Positions 7,011 to 14,998 of a DNA stretch of 17,621 bases are shown piece after piece. Location of the stretch: positions 44,958 through 62,578 of the forward strand of contig CAJTON010000006.1 of the NCBI GenBank assembly GCA_910577605.1, read 5' to 3'. The number at the start of each line of letters is the position of its first letter. Positions within the stretch are counted from its first letter, which is position 1. The translations under genes were made by a program, and so were the position numbers. Below the pieces are notes generated by a model. That model made no database searches. It saw only the letters and a program-made list of their open reading frames with translations, and was not told the origin of the DNA. This DNA is from an uncultured Butyrivibrio sp. Its GTDB lineage: Bacteria; Bacillota; Clostridia; Lachnospirales; Lachnospiraceae.

Positions 7011-8498
7011 TCATCCTCCCATCGATTTTATTTCAAGAAGCCTGTAATAAAGTTCAGGGTTTCCTGTCACGATAATTTTCAGTTCGTTCACAACACGCGT
7101 GACGATTTGGTACAGCATTCCGTCCGCGCTGTAATAGCTTTCCTGAACTTGCAGTCTTCCGTCTTCACAGTAGCGGAAATTCCCGTCCATAACGAATACG
7201 ACCTTGGAAAATTCCTGCCCTATAACGCTGTGTGCAGTCTTATCGCTAATGTCCGTCAAATTATCATACGGGTCTTTATTATATTTAGAGGTGGTATATG
7301 TAATCGGCATCCACCCGCTGTTCCTCAGGAAATTTATATAATTCTTGATTTCGTTATGACCGTTTATATACTCAACGGTAACGCAGCTATAATCCAAGCT
7401 GTCATGGCTTTTTCCTATATTCATCAAATTCGTTATAAAGGAAGCCATCGACTTATTGGTCCTTATCTTATTTTTAAGAACTTTGGAAGAAAGAAATACG
7501 TCCGGATAATTTTTGGTCAGATACTCGCTGACATCGCAAGTTTCACCTGTCCGCAAATATTGTTTAACGTCATAAGAAAATACCGCAGGTATTTTTCTTT
7601 CCATTGCTTTCCCAATAATTCCGCGTAACTGCCCTTCTCTTATTCTTTGGGCTTCGTCAACAAAAATGCAGTCGTAATCATTAACCCTAACAATGCTGCT
7701 GATCGATATTATATTCCAATTATACTTAATATTTAATCTCTCATGCCCCTCGTTTAGCTTGCCGCAATGGATTATCAGCACCTTTTTGCCCATCTGCATA
7801 AGCTCTTTCGCAATATCGTACAGCAGCAAGGTTTTTCCTGTTCCGGCATTCGCTGAAATACAGGAAAGCATAAAAGGATGCTCCGACATTTCGTTCAATA
7901 TTTCCTTCTTTGCATTCTGCTGTCCGGGAGTTAAGAAATATTCATTATTGATAAATCTGTCTGTTGAATTAAAGGGCGATACTAAATAATTCGAGGGGGC
8001 AAAGAGCGAATCAGGATCGGCGCCGTAATCTACGTTCTGATAAGTCAAAATTTTCAAGACTTCACCCGCGTATATCCTGATAATTGAGTCATTATCAATA
8101 TCATACTTATAAAAGCCCTTGTTTTCCACATAGGTAAGAATTATTACCGGCTTTCCCAAGAATTTCAGATAATAATAATTCTTTTTCATCTGTCTGTGAA
8201 CTTTTTCCTCAACATTCACATCTTCATTTAATTCACTTTTCAATTCTATGTTGAGGATATTTTCATCTCCAAAACGCAGTAAATCAAATTCTTTTCCTAT
8301 CTGCTCTATCGAATAACCGACAAAATAGCCGTCGAACTGCAGGAAGCCGCACCCCTTGCTCCTCATAATATCGCAAAATGCCTTTAAGGTCTTAATTTCA
8401 TGACTTTTTAAAATGCGGAACCTCTTAGCCGTATCAAGTCCCGACTGTTCCAAAGCGCAGGAGCCTTCGACAACGGATATTAAATTATATGTCCTCAT
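7011..8498 (-). CDS. Nuclease-like domain plus SF1-type helicase/ATPase (DUF2075-like), possible defence protein
   Basis: A 495-residue soluble protein. The N-terminal part resembles a PD-(D/E)XK nuclease: Asp72 (EFDLLRF), Glu85-x-Lys87 (NIELKSE) and a following helix with Gln103. The C-terminal part is a P-loop helicase-like motor: Walker A ANAGTGKT (216-223), Walker B IFVDEAQR (278-285), an Arg in KIRTNKS (346), a motif V-like HSVIGQEFSKVVFVMDG (423-439) and a motif VI-like YQIVTRVVNELKIIVTG (463-479, Arg468). Proteins with this nuclease plus DUF2075-like layout include the staphylococcal Nhi phage-defence enzyme, as I recall it; homology here is inferred from layout only. The gene is AT-richer than its flanks (for example 20 G+C in 7441-7500), which hints at transfer. 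The ribosome site is weak (AGAGA at 8506-8510). It probably uses the promoter at 8717-8745. Confidence 0.75.
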   Translation of the reverse strand: MRTYNLISVVEGSCALEQSGLDTAKRFRILKSHEIKTLKAFCDIMRSKGCGFLQFDGYFVGYSIEQIGKEFDLLRFGDENILNIELKSELNEDVNVEEKVHRQMKKNYYYLKFLGKPVIILTYVENKGFYKYDIDNDSIIRIYAGEVLKILTYQNVDYGADPDSLFAPSNYLVSPFNSTDRFINNEYFLTPGQQNAKKEILNEMSEHPFMLSCISANAGTGKTLLLYDIAKELMQMGKKVLIIHCGKLNEGHERLNIKYNWNIISISSIVRVNDYDCIFVDEAQRIREGQLRGIIGKAMERKIPAVFSYDVKQYLRTGETCDVSEYLTKNYPDVFLSSKVLKNKIRTNKSMASFITNLMNIGKSHDSLDYSCVTVEYINGHNEIKNYINFLRNSGWMPITYTTSKYNKDPYDNLTDISDKTAHSVIGQEFSKVVFVMDGNFRYCEDGRLQVQESYYSADGMLYQIVTRVVNELKIIVTGNPELYYRLLEIKSMGG

Positions 8499-8523
8499 TT
8501 GTTTATCTCTTTTCGATAAGTAT

Positions 8524-8706
8524 TTATTTCATTTTATCGACGAATTTAATCTCCCCTGTCAAAATATCGACCGCAACAAGATAGCCGAACACCATCGTAT
8601 GCTCTCCGCCATTGACGCTTTCGTACCTTAAACAGGTAATTGCCCAGCAATTACCAAACTCTCCGCAGACTCCGGCTGACGTCCTGATTTCTTTCCAACA
8701 TCTCAT
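8524..8706 (-). CDS. Possible small ORF in the leader of the nuclease-helicase gene
   Basis: An open frame ends 25 bases before the nuclease-helicase start. A longer reading from 8727 is unlikely because that codon overlaps the -10 box. From ATG 8706 it would give 60 residues, but no ribosome site fits in the few transcribed bases before it. A better-placed start is ATG 8595 with GGAG at 8604-8607 (8-base spacing), giving a 23-residue peptide beginning MVFGYLVAVDILTGEIKF. I do not recognise the product. It could be a small partner or antitoxin, a leader peptide, a remnant of a decayed gene, or not translated at all. Confidence 0.3.
   Translation of the reverse strand: MRCWKEIRTSAGVCGEFGNCWAITCLRYESVNGGEHTMVFGYLVAVDILTGEIKFVDKMK
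8635..8655 (-). repeat. Perfect 9-bp inverted repeat in the leader
   Basis: On the minus strand GGTAATTGC and GCAATTACC form a perfect 9-bp stem around the loop TGG. No T-run follows on either strand, so it is not an intrinsic terminator. It lies about 55-75 bases downstream of the predicted start of transcription, so it could be a repressor operator, an RNA-binding hairpin, or a leader fold. Confidence 0.6.
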
Positions 8707-8716
8707 TTGTAATAAT

Positions 8717-8745
8717 ATCATATACAATTTCTATTCTATTGTCAA
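8717..8745 (-). promoter_or_regulatory. Near-consensus promoter of the nuclease-helicase unit
   Basis: On the minus strand a perfect TTGACA (8740-8745) is separated by 17 bases from TATGAT (8717-8722). It is one of the best promoters in the window. Transcription from about 8710 gives a leader of roughly 210 bases ahead of the helicase gene. It lies immediately after the asparaginase-like gene, with no clear terminator between them. Confidence 0.7.
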
Positions 8746-8772
8746 TTACTTATCACAGCAATATGTCATAAT

Positions 8773-9765
8773 TTATCCTTTTTCACTCCCCGCATAGTCT
8801 CCACCGACCGGCACCTCCATGCCAAGCGTGCTCTTTGACACGCTTTCAAGCCAGAGCCTTATATACATGGCGATCGGTGAAGCCGCGGGAAGCACGCGTA
8901 TTCCTAGCTTTTCATACTCACGGCAGCTCTCATAGTCCTGTCCGTCCGACGCTCCGGTAAGGTACAACGGCACGCCTTTGCTTTTTGCGTCCTCCGAGAA
9001 GGCGCGCAAAGATTCCGATTCGGTGCAGAGCGTTCCAGAATGATAACTTCCGAGCAAAACGGCGCGGCAGTCTGCGGGAACCGGCGGATATTTCATACCC
9101 GGATAAGGATTTATCCACAGTACGCCCGACTCCGCGGAGCAGTTATCCCCGATTTCATAGCGTATTCCACTGTTTTTTTCCGAATAATCCTTATTGCGGA
9201 TAAAATTCCCGTCCTTAAAGTGTCCGAAATGCGAATCCCCGAAGCTGTATACGCAATCGTCAAACGGCTGATGCGGCATAAGACGGCTGCCTCGGTGTAT
9301 CCTGCAAGGCTCGCCCGAATTCGCATACGGCACAAACACTCCGCGCCCGTATTTCCCCGCGATAAAATCCACAGCCGCCGCCATATTCGTAAGACCGTTT
9401 GCCCTGGGATCCTCAAGCACATAATTGCTGCTCACCAAAAGCACAGGCGCGCAGTCAAGCCCTAGCGTATAAGAAAGCATCGCGGCGGTGTACTGGAGAG
9501 TATCGCTGCCGTGCGTTACTATGATTCCGTCATAACCCGCCGAAAGTCCCTCGTTTACGGCGGCAAGGAGCCTCGGATAATACGAGCAGTCCATATTTTC
9601 GCTGAGAACGGTATACGGACACGCCGTGTCAAATTCCGCCGCCGCACCGTATTTTTGCGTATACAAGTCAAGCAGCTTGTACGGTCTGCCGCCGTCCGGC
9701 GAAATATAATCCCCCGACGAGGAGCTTCCTATCGTACCGCCAGTAAAAATAACAAGAATCTTCAT
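8773..9765 (-). CDS. L-asparaginase-like amidohydrolase (type I/II asparaginase fold), atypical active site
   Basis: A 330-residue cytoplasmic protein (no signal peptide) with the asparaginase family blocks: TGGTIG (8-13, Thr11 as expected nucleophile) and VTHGSDT (83-89, Asp88 of the second catalytic pair, with Ser87 where the family usually has Thr). Asparaginases hydrolyse L-asparagine to aspartate and ammonia. The block that normally carries the catalytic Lys ('G.R.TK') reads RGSRLMPHQP (159-167), so Pro164 stands in place of Lys and no Lys is nearby. It may act on another substrate or use altered chemistry; it should not be taken as a proven asparaginase. The ATG lies 4 bases after the mfd stop, with GGAG (9776-9779) inside the end of mfd, so it is the last gene of that operon. 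Confidence 0.75.
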   Translation of the reverse strand: MKILVIFTGGTIGSSSSGDYISPDGGRPYKLLDLYTQKYGAAAEFDTACPYTVLSENMDCSYYPRLLAAVNEGLSAGYDGIIVTHGSDTLQYTAAMLSYTLGLDCAPVLLVSSNYVLEDPRANGLTNMAAAVDFIAGKYGRGVFVPYANSGEPCRIHRGSRLMPHQPFDDCVYSFGDSHFGHFKDGNFIRNKDYSEKNSGIRYEIGDNCSAESGVLWINPYPGMKYPPVPADCRAVLLGSYHSGTLCTESESLRAFSEDAKSKGVPLYLTGASDGQDYESCREYEKLGIRVLPAASPIAMYIRLWLESVSKSTLGMEVPVGGDYAGSEKG

Positions 9766-9769
9766 AAAA

Positions 9770-12700
9770 TCAGTTCTCCTTTTTAAGCGCCAGAATTTCG
9801 TCCACGATAACGCTGACGCATCCGATATAGCTCTCGGTATTTTTTATGTCCTCTTTGGTAAAATAATATGTGAAATAGGGAATCTCGCCGTTTGTGAAGC
9901 GCATACGGCTGCCCTTTTTGCTTATAAGCGGCGGTATTCCCGCAGCGTCGATCTTTGCCTGCGGGTACATCTTTATTTTCATATCCTTGTGACCGCCCTT
10001 TATCTCCATGATGTACGCCTCATGCGCGCGCGCCTTGATAAAGGCTATCTGCATAAGGTTCATCGCAGATTTGGGGATGTCGCCGTAGCGGTCCGTCAGC
10101 TCGTCGGTCATATCCGACAGCTCTTCATTGGTAGTGATCGCGGCGATTCTTTTGTATACGTCAAGCTTCTGGCTCTCGTTGCGGATATAAGAAGCCGGAA
10201 CAAACGCGTCCACGTCGATATCGACCACCGTTTCGTAATCCTCGCGCGTCGCGATCCCCTTGAGATTAGCCACCGCCTCGTTGAGCATTTTGCAGTAAAG
10301 GTCGTAGCCCACCGACTCCATATGACCGTGCTGCTCCGCTCCGAGAAGGTTGCCCGCTCCGCGTATTTCCAAGTCCTTCATGGCGATTTTAAAGCCGGAG
10401 CCAAGCTCGGTAAATTCCCGTATCGCGCCGAGCCTTTTTTCAGCCACCTCTCTAAGAAGCTTATCCCTTCTGTAAAAAAGAAAGGCGTACGCCGTCCTTC
10501 CCGACCTTCCCACGCGCCCGCGCAGCTGATAGAGCTGTGAAAGCCCGAAACGGTCGGAATCGTGTATGATTATCGTGTTTACGTTCGGTATGTCAAGTCC
10601 CGTCTCGATAATCGTCGTGGACACCAGCACGTCGATCTCGCCGTTGACAAAATCCACCATTATCTGCTCAAGCGCACGCTCGCTCATCTGTCCGTGAGCG
10701 AAAGCGATATTCGCTTCGGGAACAAGCTTCCCTATTGACGCCGCCATCTCCTCTATTCCCTGGACCCTGTTAAAAACATAATACACCTGACCGCCTCTCG
10801 CAAGCTCGCGGCCTATCGCCTCTCTTACCATTTCCTCGTCATATTCGGTGACAAAGGTCTGGATCGGAAGTCGGTCCACGGGCGGCTCCTCTAACACGCT
10901 CATATCCCTTATCCCGACAAGGCTCATATGCAGCGTGCGCGGAATCGGCGTCGCCGTCAGCGTGATAACGTCCACGTTCTCTTTAAGCTGTTTTATTTTT
11001 TCCTTATGCGCCACGCCGAAACGCTGTTCCTCGTCCACTATGAGAAGTCCGAGATCCTTGAACGCGATGTCCTTTGACAAAATGCGGTGAGTTCCGACGA
11101 CCACGTCCACAAGCCCTCTTTTAAGGTTCGACGCGGTATCCTTTATTTCCTTCGGCGTGCAGAATCTTGAAAGCATACGGACATTGACGCCGAAATCCTT
11201 CATTCTCTGGTCGAAGGTGGTGAAATGCTGCTTGGCAAGTATTGTGGTCGGCACAAGATACGCTACCTGCTTGCCGTCCTGAACCGCCTTGAACGCGGCG
11301 CGGAGAGCGATCTCCGTCTTTCCGAAGCCCACGTCGCCGCATACGAGCCGGTCCATTATCTTGCGGCTCTGCATATCGCGCTTCACGTCCTCTATCGCGG
11401 TGAGCTGGTCGGCAGTCTCCTCATACGGGAAAAGCTCCTCAAACTCCCTCTGCCACGGCGTATCCTCGCTGAAAACATAGCCCTCCTTCTGCTGCCTTAT
11501 CGCGTAAAGGCGCACAAGTCCGTCCGCGACCTCCCTGACCGCGGTCCTCACTCTGCTCTTTGTTTTCACCCATTCAGCGGAGCCGAGCTTATTCAGCTTT
11601 GGCTTTTTCGCGTCCGAGTCGGCGTATTTCTGTATCAGGTCGAGCTGCGTCGCGAGAATATAGAGATTGCCGCCGCCCGCGTACTCGATCTTTATATAAT
11701 CCTTTTCGATTTTGTCCACTTCGAGCTTTTCGATTCCCCGGTATATCCCCAAGCCGTGATTCTCGTGGACGACGTAATCCCCTATGTTAAGCTCCGCAAA
11801 GCTCGCTATCGCCTTTCCCTGATAAGTCCGTCTACGCCGGCGTTCCTTGTGCGTCACACCGAAAATATCGTCCTCCGCGACCGCGACAAAGCGAATCTTG
11901 GGATATTCGTAGCCCTTGCGTAGTTTCCCGTAGGTAGTCATGACCTCCCCCGGCACAAGCTCCCTCTCCTGATTCTCGGAATAGATCGCCGTCACGCCGT
12001 TATCCCTCAGATCCGCCGCAAGCCGCTGTGCCCTCGCCCTTGACGACGACACGAGAAGTATCCTGTATTTCTGCTTTTTCCACGACGAAATATCCGACAC
12101 CAGCGTTTCAAACGAGCTGTTATACGAGCCTATTCCCTTCGCGTCGATATTAAAATGCCCCGCAACGTCAAGAAGCGGAATCTTGCAGTCGAGCGCCGAC
12201 ACCGCCATAGCCCTGCGCGCGCCTATCTTTGAATATATCTCGCCTTTCGTGTAAAGCACCTTCGTCTGATCCGGAAGGATATATCCCTTTTCAAGACGGT
12301 GACTCATACTCTCGGAAAACTCCGTCTCCACGACGCGCATCTTTTCCTCAAGACGGTTAGGCTCGTCGAGCACTATCAGTGTATTTTCACTGTCAAAATA
12401 ATCTATAAACGATACCGTTTCTTCGGCAAAAAAAGCGATATAGCTGTCGCAGCCGCTCATATCCTGCTGCCCTATAAGCTTATCCTTAAGCTCCTCAAAA
12501 ACTTTTCCTATCCGCTCCGCCTCGACAATGCGGCCCGCCGCCGTAAGCGTCTTAGCGTGGCGTTTGGTCTCCTCTCCGACAGCGTCGAGCCCGGTGCCCA
12601 GATTATCGCTTATAATAAGCTCCGTCGCGGGAAAAACATCGAGCCTCTCCACATTTTCTATCGACCGCTGGCTTTCCGCGTCAAAGCTTCTCATGGAATC

Positions 12701-13294
12701 GACCTCTGAATCCCAAAGCTCGATCCTGTAAGGATTTTCAGCCGTCAACGGGTAAACGTCAATGATTCCTCCCCTGACCGCAAACTGTCCTCCTATCGCC
12801 GCAAGCGCCGCGCGCTCATAGCCTATATCCACAAGCTCCTGACAGAAAGCGTCCACGTCAAGCTCGTCGCCAAGTCCTACATGAAGAGTATGCCGTCTGA
12901 AAGCCTCCGGCGGCATAAGCTTATCCATGCAGCCGTCCACCGTCGTAACGACCGTAAGCTCTTCGCCCCTTATAAGCCTGTCAACCGTCTCAAGCCGCTC
13001 CTTCACAAGCTGGTTGCCATGAATATCCGCGCTGTAAAAAATAAAGTCCTTCGCAGGATAATACAGGGTATTTCTGTCCGTACCCCTGAAGTCCTCATAA
13101 AGCTCCCTCGCCCTTACCTCGCTGTGCGTGATGACAAGGCGCAGCTTAAAGTCCTTGCCCACCGCGGAGATAAAATGGGGCTTTTGCTGGTCTACGCAGC
13201 CAAAAGCCACCGGAACCCTGCCGGACTTTTTCAGGCAGTCCCTTATGTCGTTATAATATGCCAGCTCCCTTGCCGGCGCGTCCCATATGCTCAT
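9770..13294 (-). CDS. mfd: Transcription-repair coupling factor Mfd
   Basis: DNA translocase that removes RNA polymerase stalled at lesions and recruits UvrA. I chose ATG 13294 (1174 residues, close to B. subtilis Mfd) because GGAG lies 8 bases upstream; a GTG at 13321 would start inside a hairpin. Order of domains: UvrB-like N-terminal module (about 15-370), the RNA-polymerase-interacting CarD-like domain (about 501-556, FAELNIGDYVVHENHGLGIY), and the RecG-like motor. The motor has Walker A GDVGFGKT (653-660), DEEQRFG (754-760), TLTATPIPRT (778-787), and QLRGRVGRSGRT as motif VI. The C-terminal inhibitory domain follows. No truncation or missing key residue was noticed. It lies between pth and the asparaginase-like gene on one transcript. 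Confidence 0.97.
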   Translation of the reverse strand: MSIWDAPARELAYYNDIRDCLKKSGRVPVAFGCVDQQKPHFISAVGKDFKLRLVITHSEVRARELYEDFRGTDRNTLYYPAKDFIFYSADIHGNQLVKERLETVDRLIRGEELTVVTTVDGCMDKLMPPEAFRRHTLHVGLGDELDVDAFCQELVDIGYERAALAAIGGQFAVRGGIIDVYPLTAENPYRIELWDSEVDSMRSFDAESQRSIENVERLDVFPATELIISDNLGTGLDAVGEETKRHAKTLTAAGRIVEAERIGKVFEELKDKLIGQQDMSGCDSYIAFFAEETVSFIDYFDSENTLIVLDEPNRLEEKMRVVETEFSESMSHRLEKGYILPDQTKVLYTKGEIYSKIGARRAMAVSALDCKIPLLDVAGHFNIDAKGIGSYNSSFETLVSDISSWKKQKYRILLVSSSRARAQRLAADLRDNGVTAIYSENQERELVPGEVMTTYGKLRKGYEYPKIRFVAVAEDDIFGVTHKERRRRRTYQGKAIASFAELNIGDYVVHENHGLGIYRGIEKLEVDKIEKDYIKIEYAGGGNLYILATQLDLIQKYADSDAKKPKLNKLGSAEWVKTKSRVRTAVREVADGLVRLYAIRQQKEGYVFSEDTPWQREFEELFPYEETADQLTAIEDVKRDMQSRKIMDRLVCGDVGFGKTEIALRAAFKAVQDGKQVAYLVPTTILAKQHFTTFDQRMKDFGVNVRMLSRFCTPKEIKDTASNLKRGLVDVVVGTHRILSKDIAFKDLGLLIVDEEQRFGVAHKEKIKQLKENVDVITLTATPIPRTLHMSLVGIRDMSVLEEPPVDRLPIQTFVTEYDEEMVREAIGRELARGGQVYYVFNRVQGIEEMAASIGKLVPEANIAFAHGQMSERALEQIMVDFVNGEIDVLVSTTIIETGLDIPNVNTIIIHDSDRFGLSQLYQLRGRVGRSGRTAYAFLFYRRDKLLREVAEKRLGAIREFTELGSGFKIAMKDLEIRGAGNLLGAEQHGHMESVGYDLYCKMLNEAVANLKGIATREDYETVVDIDVDAFVPASYIRNESQKLDVYKRIAAITTNEELSDMTDELTDRYGDIPKSAMNLMQIAFIKARAHEAYIMEIKGGHKDMKIKMYPQAKIDAAGIPPLISKKGSRMRFTNGEIPYFTYYFTKEDIKNTESYIGCVSVIVDEILALKKEN

Positions 13295-13312
13295 TTTACA
13301 GCTCCAAAATCC

Positions 13313-13328
13313 GCCGCGCACACGCGGC
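13313..13328 (-). other. Short GC-rich stem-loop between pth and mfd
   Basis: On the minus strand GCCGCG and CGCGGC form a 6-bp perfect stem with loop TGTG, followed by GGATTTTGG. The T-run is too short and offset for a firm terminator. It could reduce read-through or be an mRNA processing site ahead of mfd. Confidence 0.4.
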
Positions 13329-13362
13329 TTTCCTTCATTTCCTGTTTGATTCCGTCCGTTTT

Positions 13363-13923
13363 CTAGCCGTTGTATCTGTTCATCGCGGCGTCAAAGCCGT
13401 CCGACAGCATACACTCCACCGCGTCGCACGCTTTTTTTACCCCGTCCTCCACAATCGCCTCGTCGTCCGCCGAAAAGCGCCCCAGCACATAGTCGGCAAG
13501 GTCCATGCGGGGCGGCTTGCCGCCAACGCCGAATTTGAGCCTCGGAAAGCCTTCAGTGCCGAGGTGCGCGATTATACTCTTGATACCGTTGTGTCCGCCG
13601 GCGCTCCCTTTTTTGCGCACGCGCAGCTTACCGACGTCAAGACTTATATCGTCAAAAAGAACTATGATATTTTCAGGCGCGACCTTATAATAATCCGCCG
13701 CAGCCCTTATGCATTCGCCGCTTAGATTCATGTAGGTCTGCGGCTTGATAAGGATAACCTTCTCTCCGGCTATTATGCCCTTTCCCAGCAGTCCTTTATG
13801 CTTACGCTCGGATACGTCTATGCTGTGCCTTTCTGCGAGCGCGTCAAGCAACCTGAAGCCAATGTTATGTCTTGTTTTATTATATTTGGTTTCGGGATTG
13901 CCGAGTCCCGCTATTATATACAT
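13363..13923 (-). CDS. pth: Peptidyl-tRNA hydrolase
   Basis: Cleaves the ester bond of peptidyl-tRNA released by stalled ribosomes, recycling tRNA; an essential housekeeping enzyme of the cytoplasm. 186 residues, the normal length. Key residues are present: Asn9 (GLGNPE), catalytic His19 (TRHNIGF), Asn66 (TYMNLSG), Asp91 (FDD) and Asn112 (GGHNGI). GAGG (13931-13934) lies 7 bases before the ATG, and the gap from the yitT-type gene is only 11 bases. The pairing with mfd downstream is a well-known Firmicute arrangement, so the operon is typical here. Confidence 0.97.
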   Translation of the reverse strand: MYIIAGLGNPETKYNKTRHNIGFRLLDALAERHSIDVSERKHKGLLGKGIIAGEKVILIKPQTYMNLSGECIRAAADYYKVAPENIIVLFDDISLDVGKLRVRKKGSAGGHNGIKSIIAHLGTEGFPRLKFGVGGKPPRMDLADYVLGRFSADDEAIVEDGVKKACDAVECMLSDGFDAAMNRYNG

Positions 13924-13934
13924 ATCTGCACCTC

Positions 13935-14834
13935 TCAGTCAGGATTTTTGCGAATCTTAAAGTCCTTGCGGCTGCCCATCGCCTCTGATACCTCGGAGAT
14001 CGTGATAAATGCGTTTGAGTCTATGGCATGGATAACGTTTTTCATACGCGTTATCTGAAAACGGTTCACTACAAAATAAATTATCGTCTGCTCCTTGCCG
14101 CCGTAATATCCCTTTGCGTCAATATGCGTTATGCCGTGTCCAAAGGCCTCGGAAAGCGCGCCGCTTACCTCGTCCGCCTTATTCGTTATTATCATGGCTG
14201 ATTTCGCCTTGTCAAAGCCCTCGACTATGAAATCGACGGTTTTTATCGCCGCGGCATACGCAAGCACCGAATACAGCGGAAGAATAAAGCTTTTAAGCAG
14301 CGCTCCGGTAACTATATACAGAACAACATTGTACGCCATGACAAAGCTGCCGACCGTAAGTCCGAGTTTTTTGGCGAAAATAACAGCCAGCACCTCCACT
14401 CCGTCTATCGCGCCGCCAAAGCGTATCGTAAGTCCGCTACCTATTCCTGAGATCAGTCCGCCGAATATCGCGCAGAGCAGAAGGTCCGTTCCGGCGATCG
14501 GAGAAGCCGTGCTTACGTCTACCGGAAGCACATATGTAATTATGTATGAGGCGGCGGAATATACCGCTACCGCGTACAGCGAATAGACTGTAAAAAGCTT
14601 TCCCTGTTTTTTAAGTCCGAATATGAAAAGCGGCACATTAAGCACAAGAAGGAAAAAAGAAAGCGAAAGGTAATCCGGCGTGACCTGCCACAAAAGCATC
14701 GAGGTTCCCGAAATCCCGCTGTCGTACAAATGCACCGGCGCAAGGAAGAGCGTCACGCCTATCGCGTTTATTATTCCCGCCGCCAAAAGAATTACAAAAT
14801 TCACAGGTCTGAGCATCTTCAGTGTTTCCCGCAT
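13935..14834 (-). CDS. YitT family membrane protein (DUF161 plus DUF2179)
   Basis: A 299-residue membrane protein with about five hydrophobic segments (about 12-32, 55-74, 82-103, 117-136 and 162-200), including the family's GGLISGIGSGLTIRFGGA block (125-142, close to the typical 'G.G.....G...GG.D'). A soluble C-terminal DUF2179-like domain follows (about 235-289: GITHIDAKGYYGGKEQTIIYFVV, then DSNAFITISEV). The family's transport role is unknown. The ATG has GGAG at 14844-14847 and is preceded by the promoter at 14868-14896. It is the first gene of the pth-mfd operon. Confidence 0.9.
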   Translation of the reverse strand: MRETLKMLRPVNFVILLAAGIINAIGVTLFLAPVHLYDSGISGTSMLLWQVTPDYLSLSFFLLVLNVPLFIFGLKKQGKLFTVYSLYAVAVYSAASYIITYVLPVDVSTASPIAGTDLLLCAIFGGLISGIGSGLTIRFGGAIDGVEVLAVIFAKKLGLTVGSFVMAYNVVLYIVTGALLKSFILPLYSVLAYAAAIKTVDFIVEGFDKAKSAMIITNKADEVSGALSEAFGHGITHIDAKGYYGGKEQTIIYFVVNRFQITRMKNVIHAIDSNAFITISEVSEAMGSRKDFKIRKNPD

Positions 14835-14867
14835 ATTATCCCTCTCCTTCTTAACGTGACTGCTTAT

Positions 14868-14896
14868 ATTCTATATCATTTTCCGGCGTTTAACAA
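14868..14896 (-). promoter_or_regulatory. Promoter of the yitT-pth-mfd-asparaginase operon
   Basis: On the minus strand TTGTTA (14891-14896) and TAGAAT (14868-14873) are 17 bases apart. A start near 14861 would leave a leader of about 27 bases. The spacing, the position and the lack of promoter-like sequence in the following intergenic gaps support a single transcript. Confidence 0.6.
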
Positions 14897-14935
14897 TTAA
14901 TTTTTTGCCCGATCGTCACCGTTACAGGAAAATTA

Positions 14936-14964
14936 TTGAATTCTGACGGATTAAATGCTATTAT
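14936..14964 (+). promoter_or_regulatory. Promoter of the CNNM-type gene and mscL
   Basis: TTGAAT (14936-14941), a 17-base spacer and TATTAT (14959-14964), with an extended -10 TGC just before (14956-14958). It is divergent from the yitT operon promoter, with about 40 bases between the two -35 boxes. Confidence 0.65.
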
Positions 14965-14998
14965 CTATATTATAACTGTTTAAAGGAGATGATTTTTT

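Noticed and set aside
11225..11923. Long plus-strand open frame (232 codons) opposite mfd, and similar frames at 12299-12709 and 12881-13366
   Set aside because: They lie fully inside the well-supported mfd gene on the other strand, lack ribosome sites and show no recognisable domain; a GC-rich gene gives such mirror frames by chance.
13295..13321. Upstream GTG start for Mfd at 13321
   Set aside because: It falls in the GCCGCG hairpin and has no ribosome site; ATG 13294 has GGAG at a good distance and gives the usual Mfd N-terminus.
14131..14586. Plus-strand open frame of 151 codons opposite the yitT-type gene
   Set aside because: Ser/Pro/Thr-rich composition typical of antisense reading of a membrane protein; no start context.
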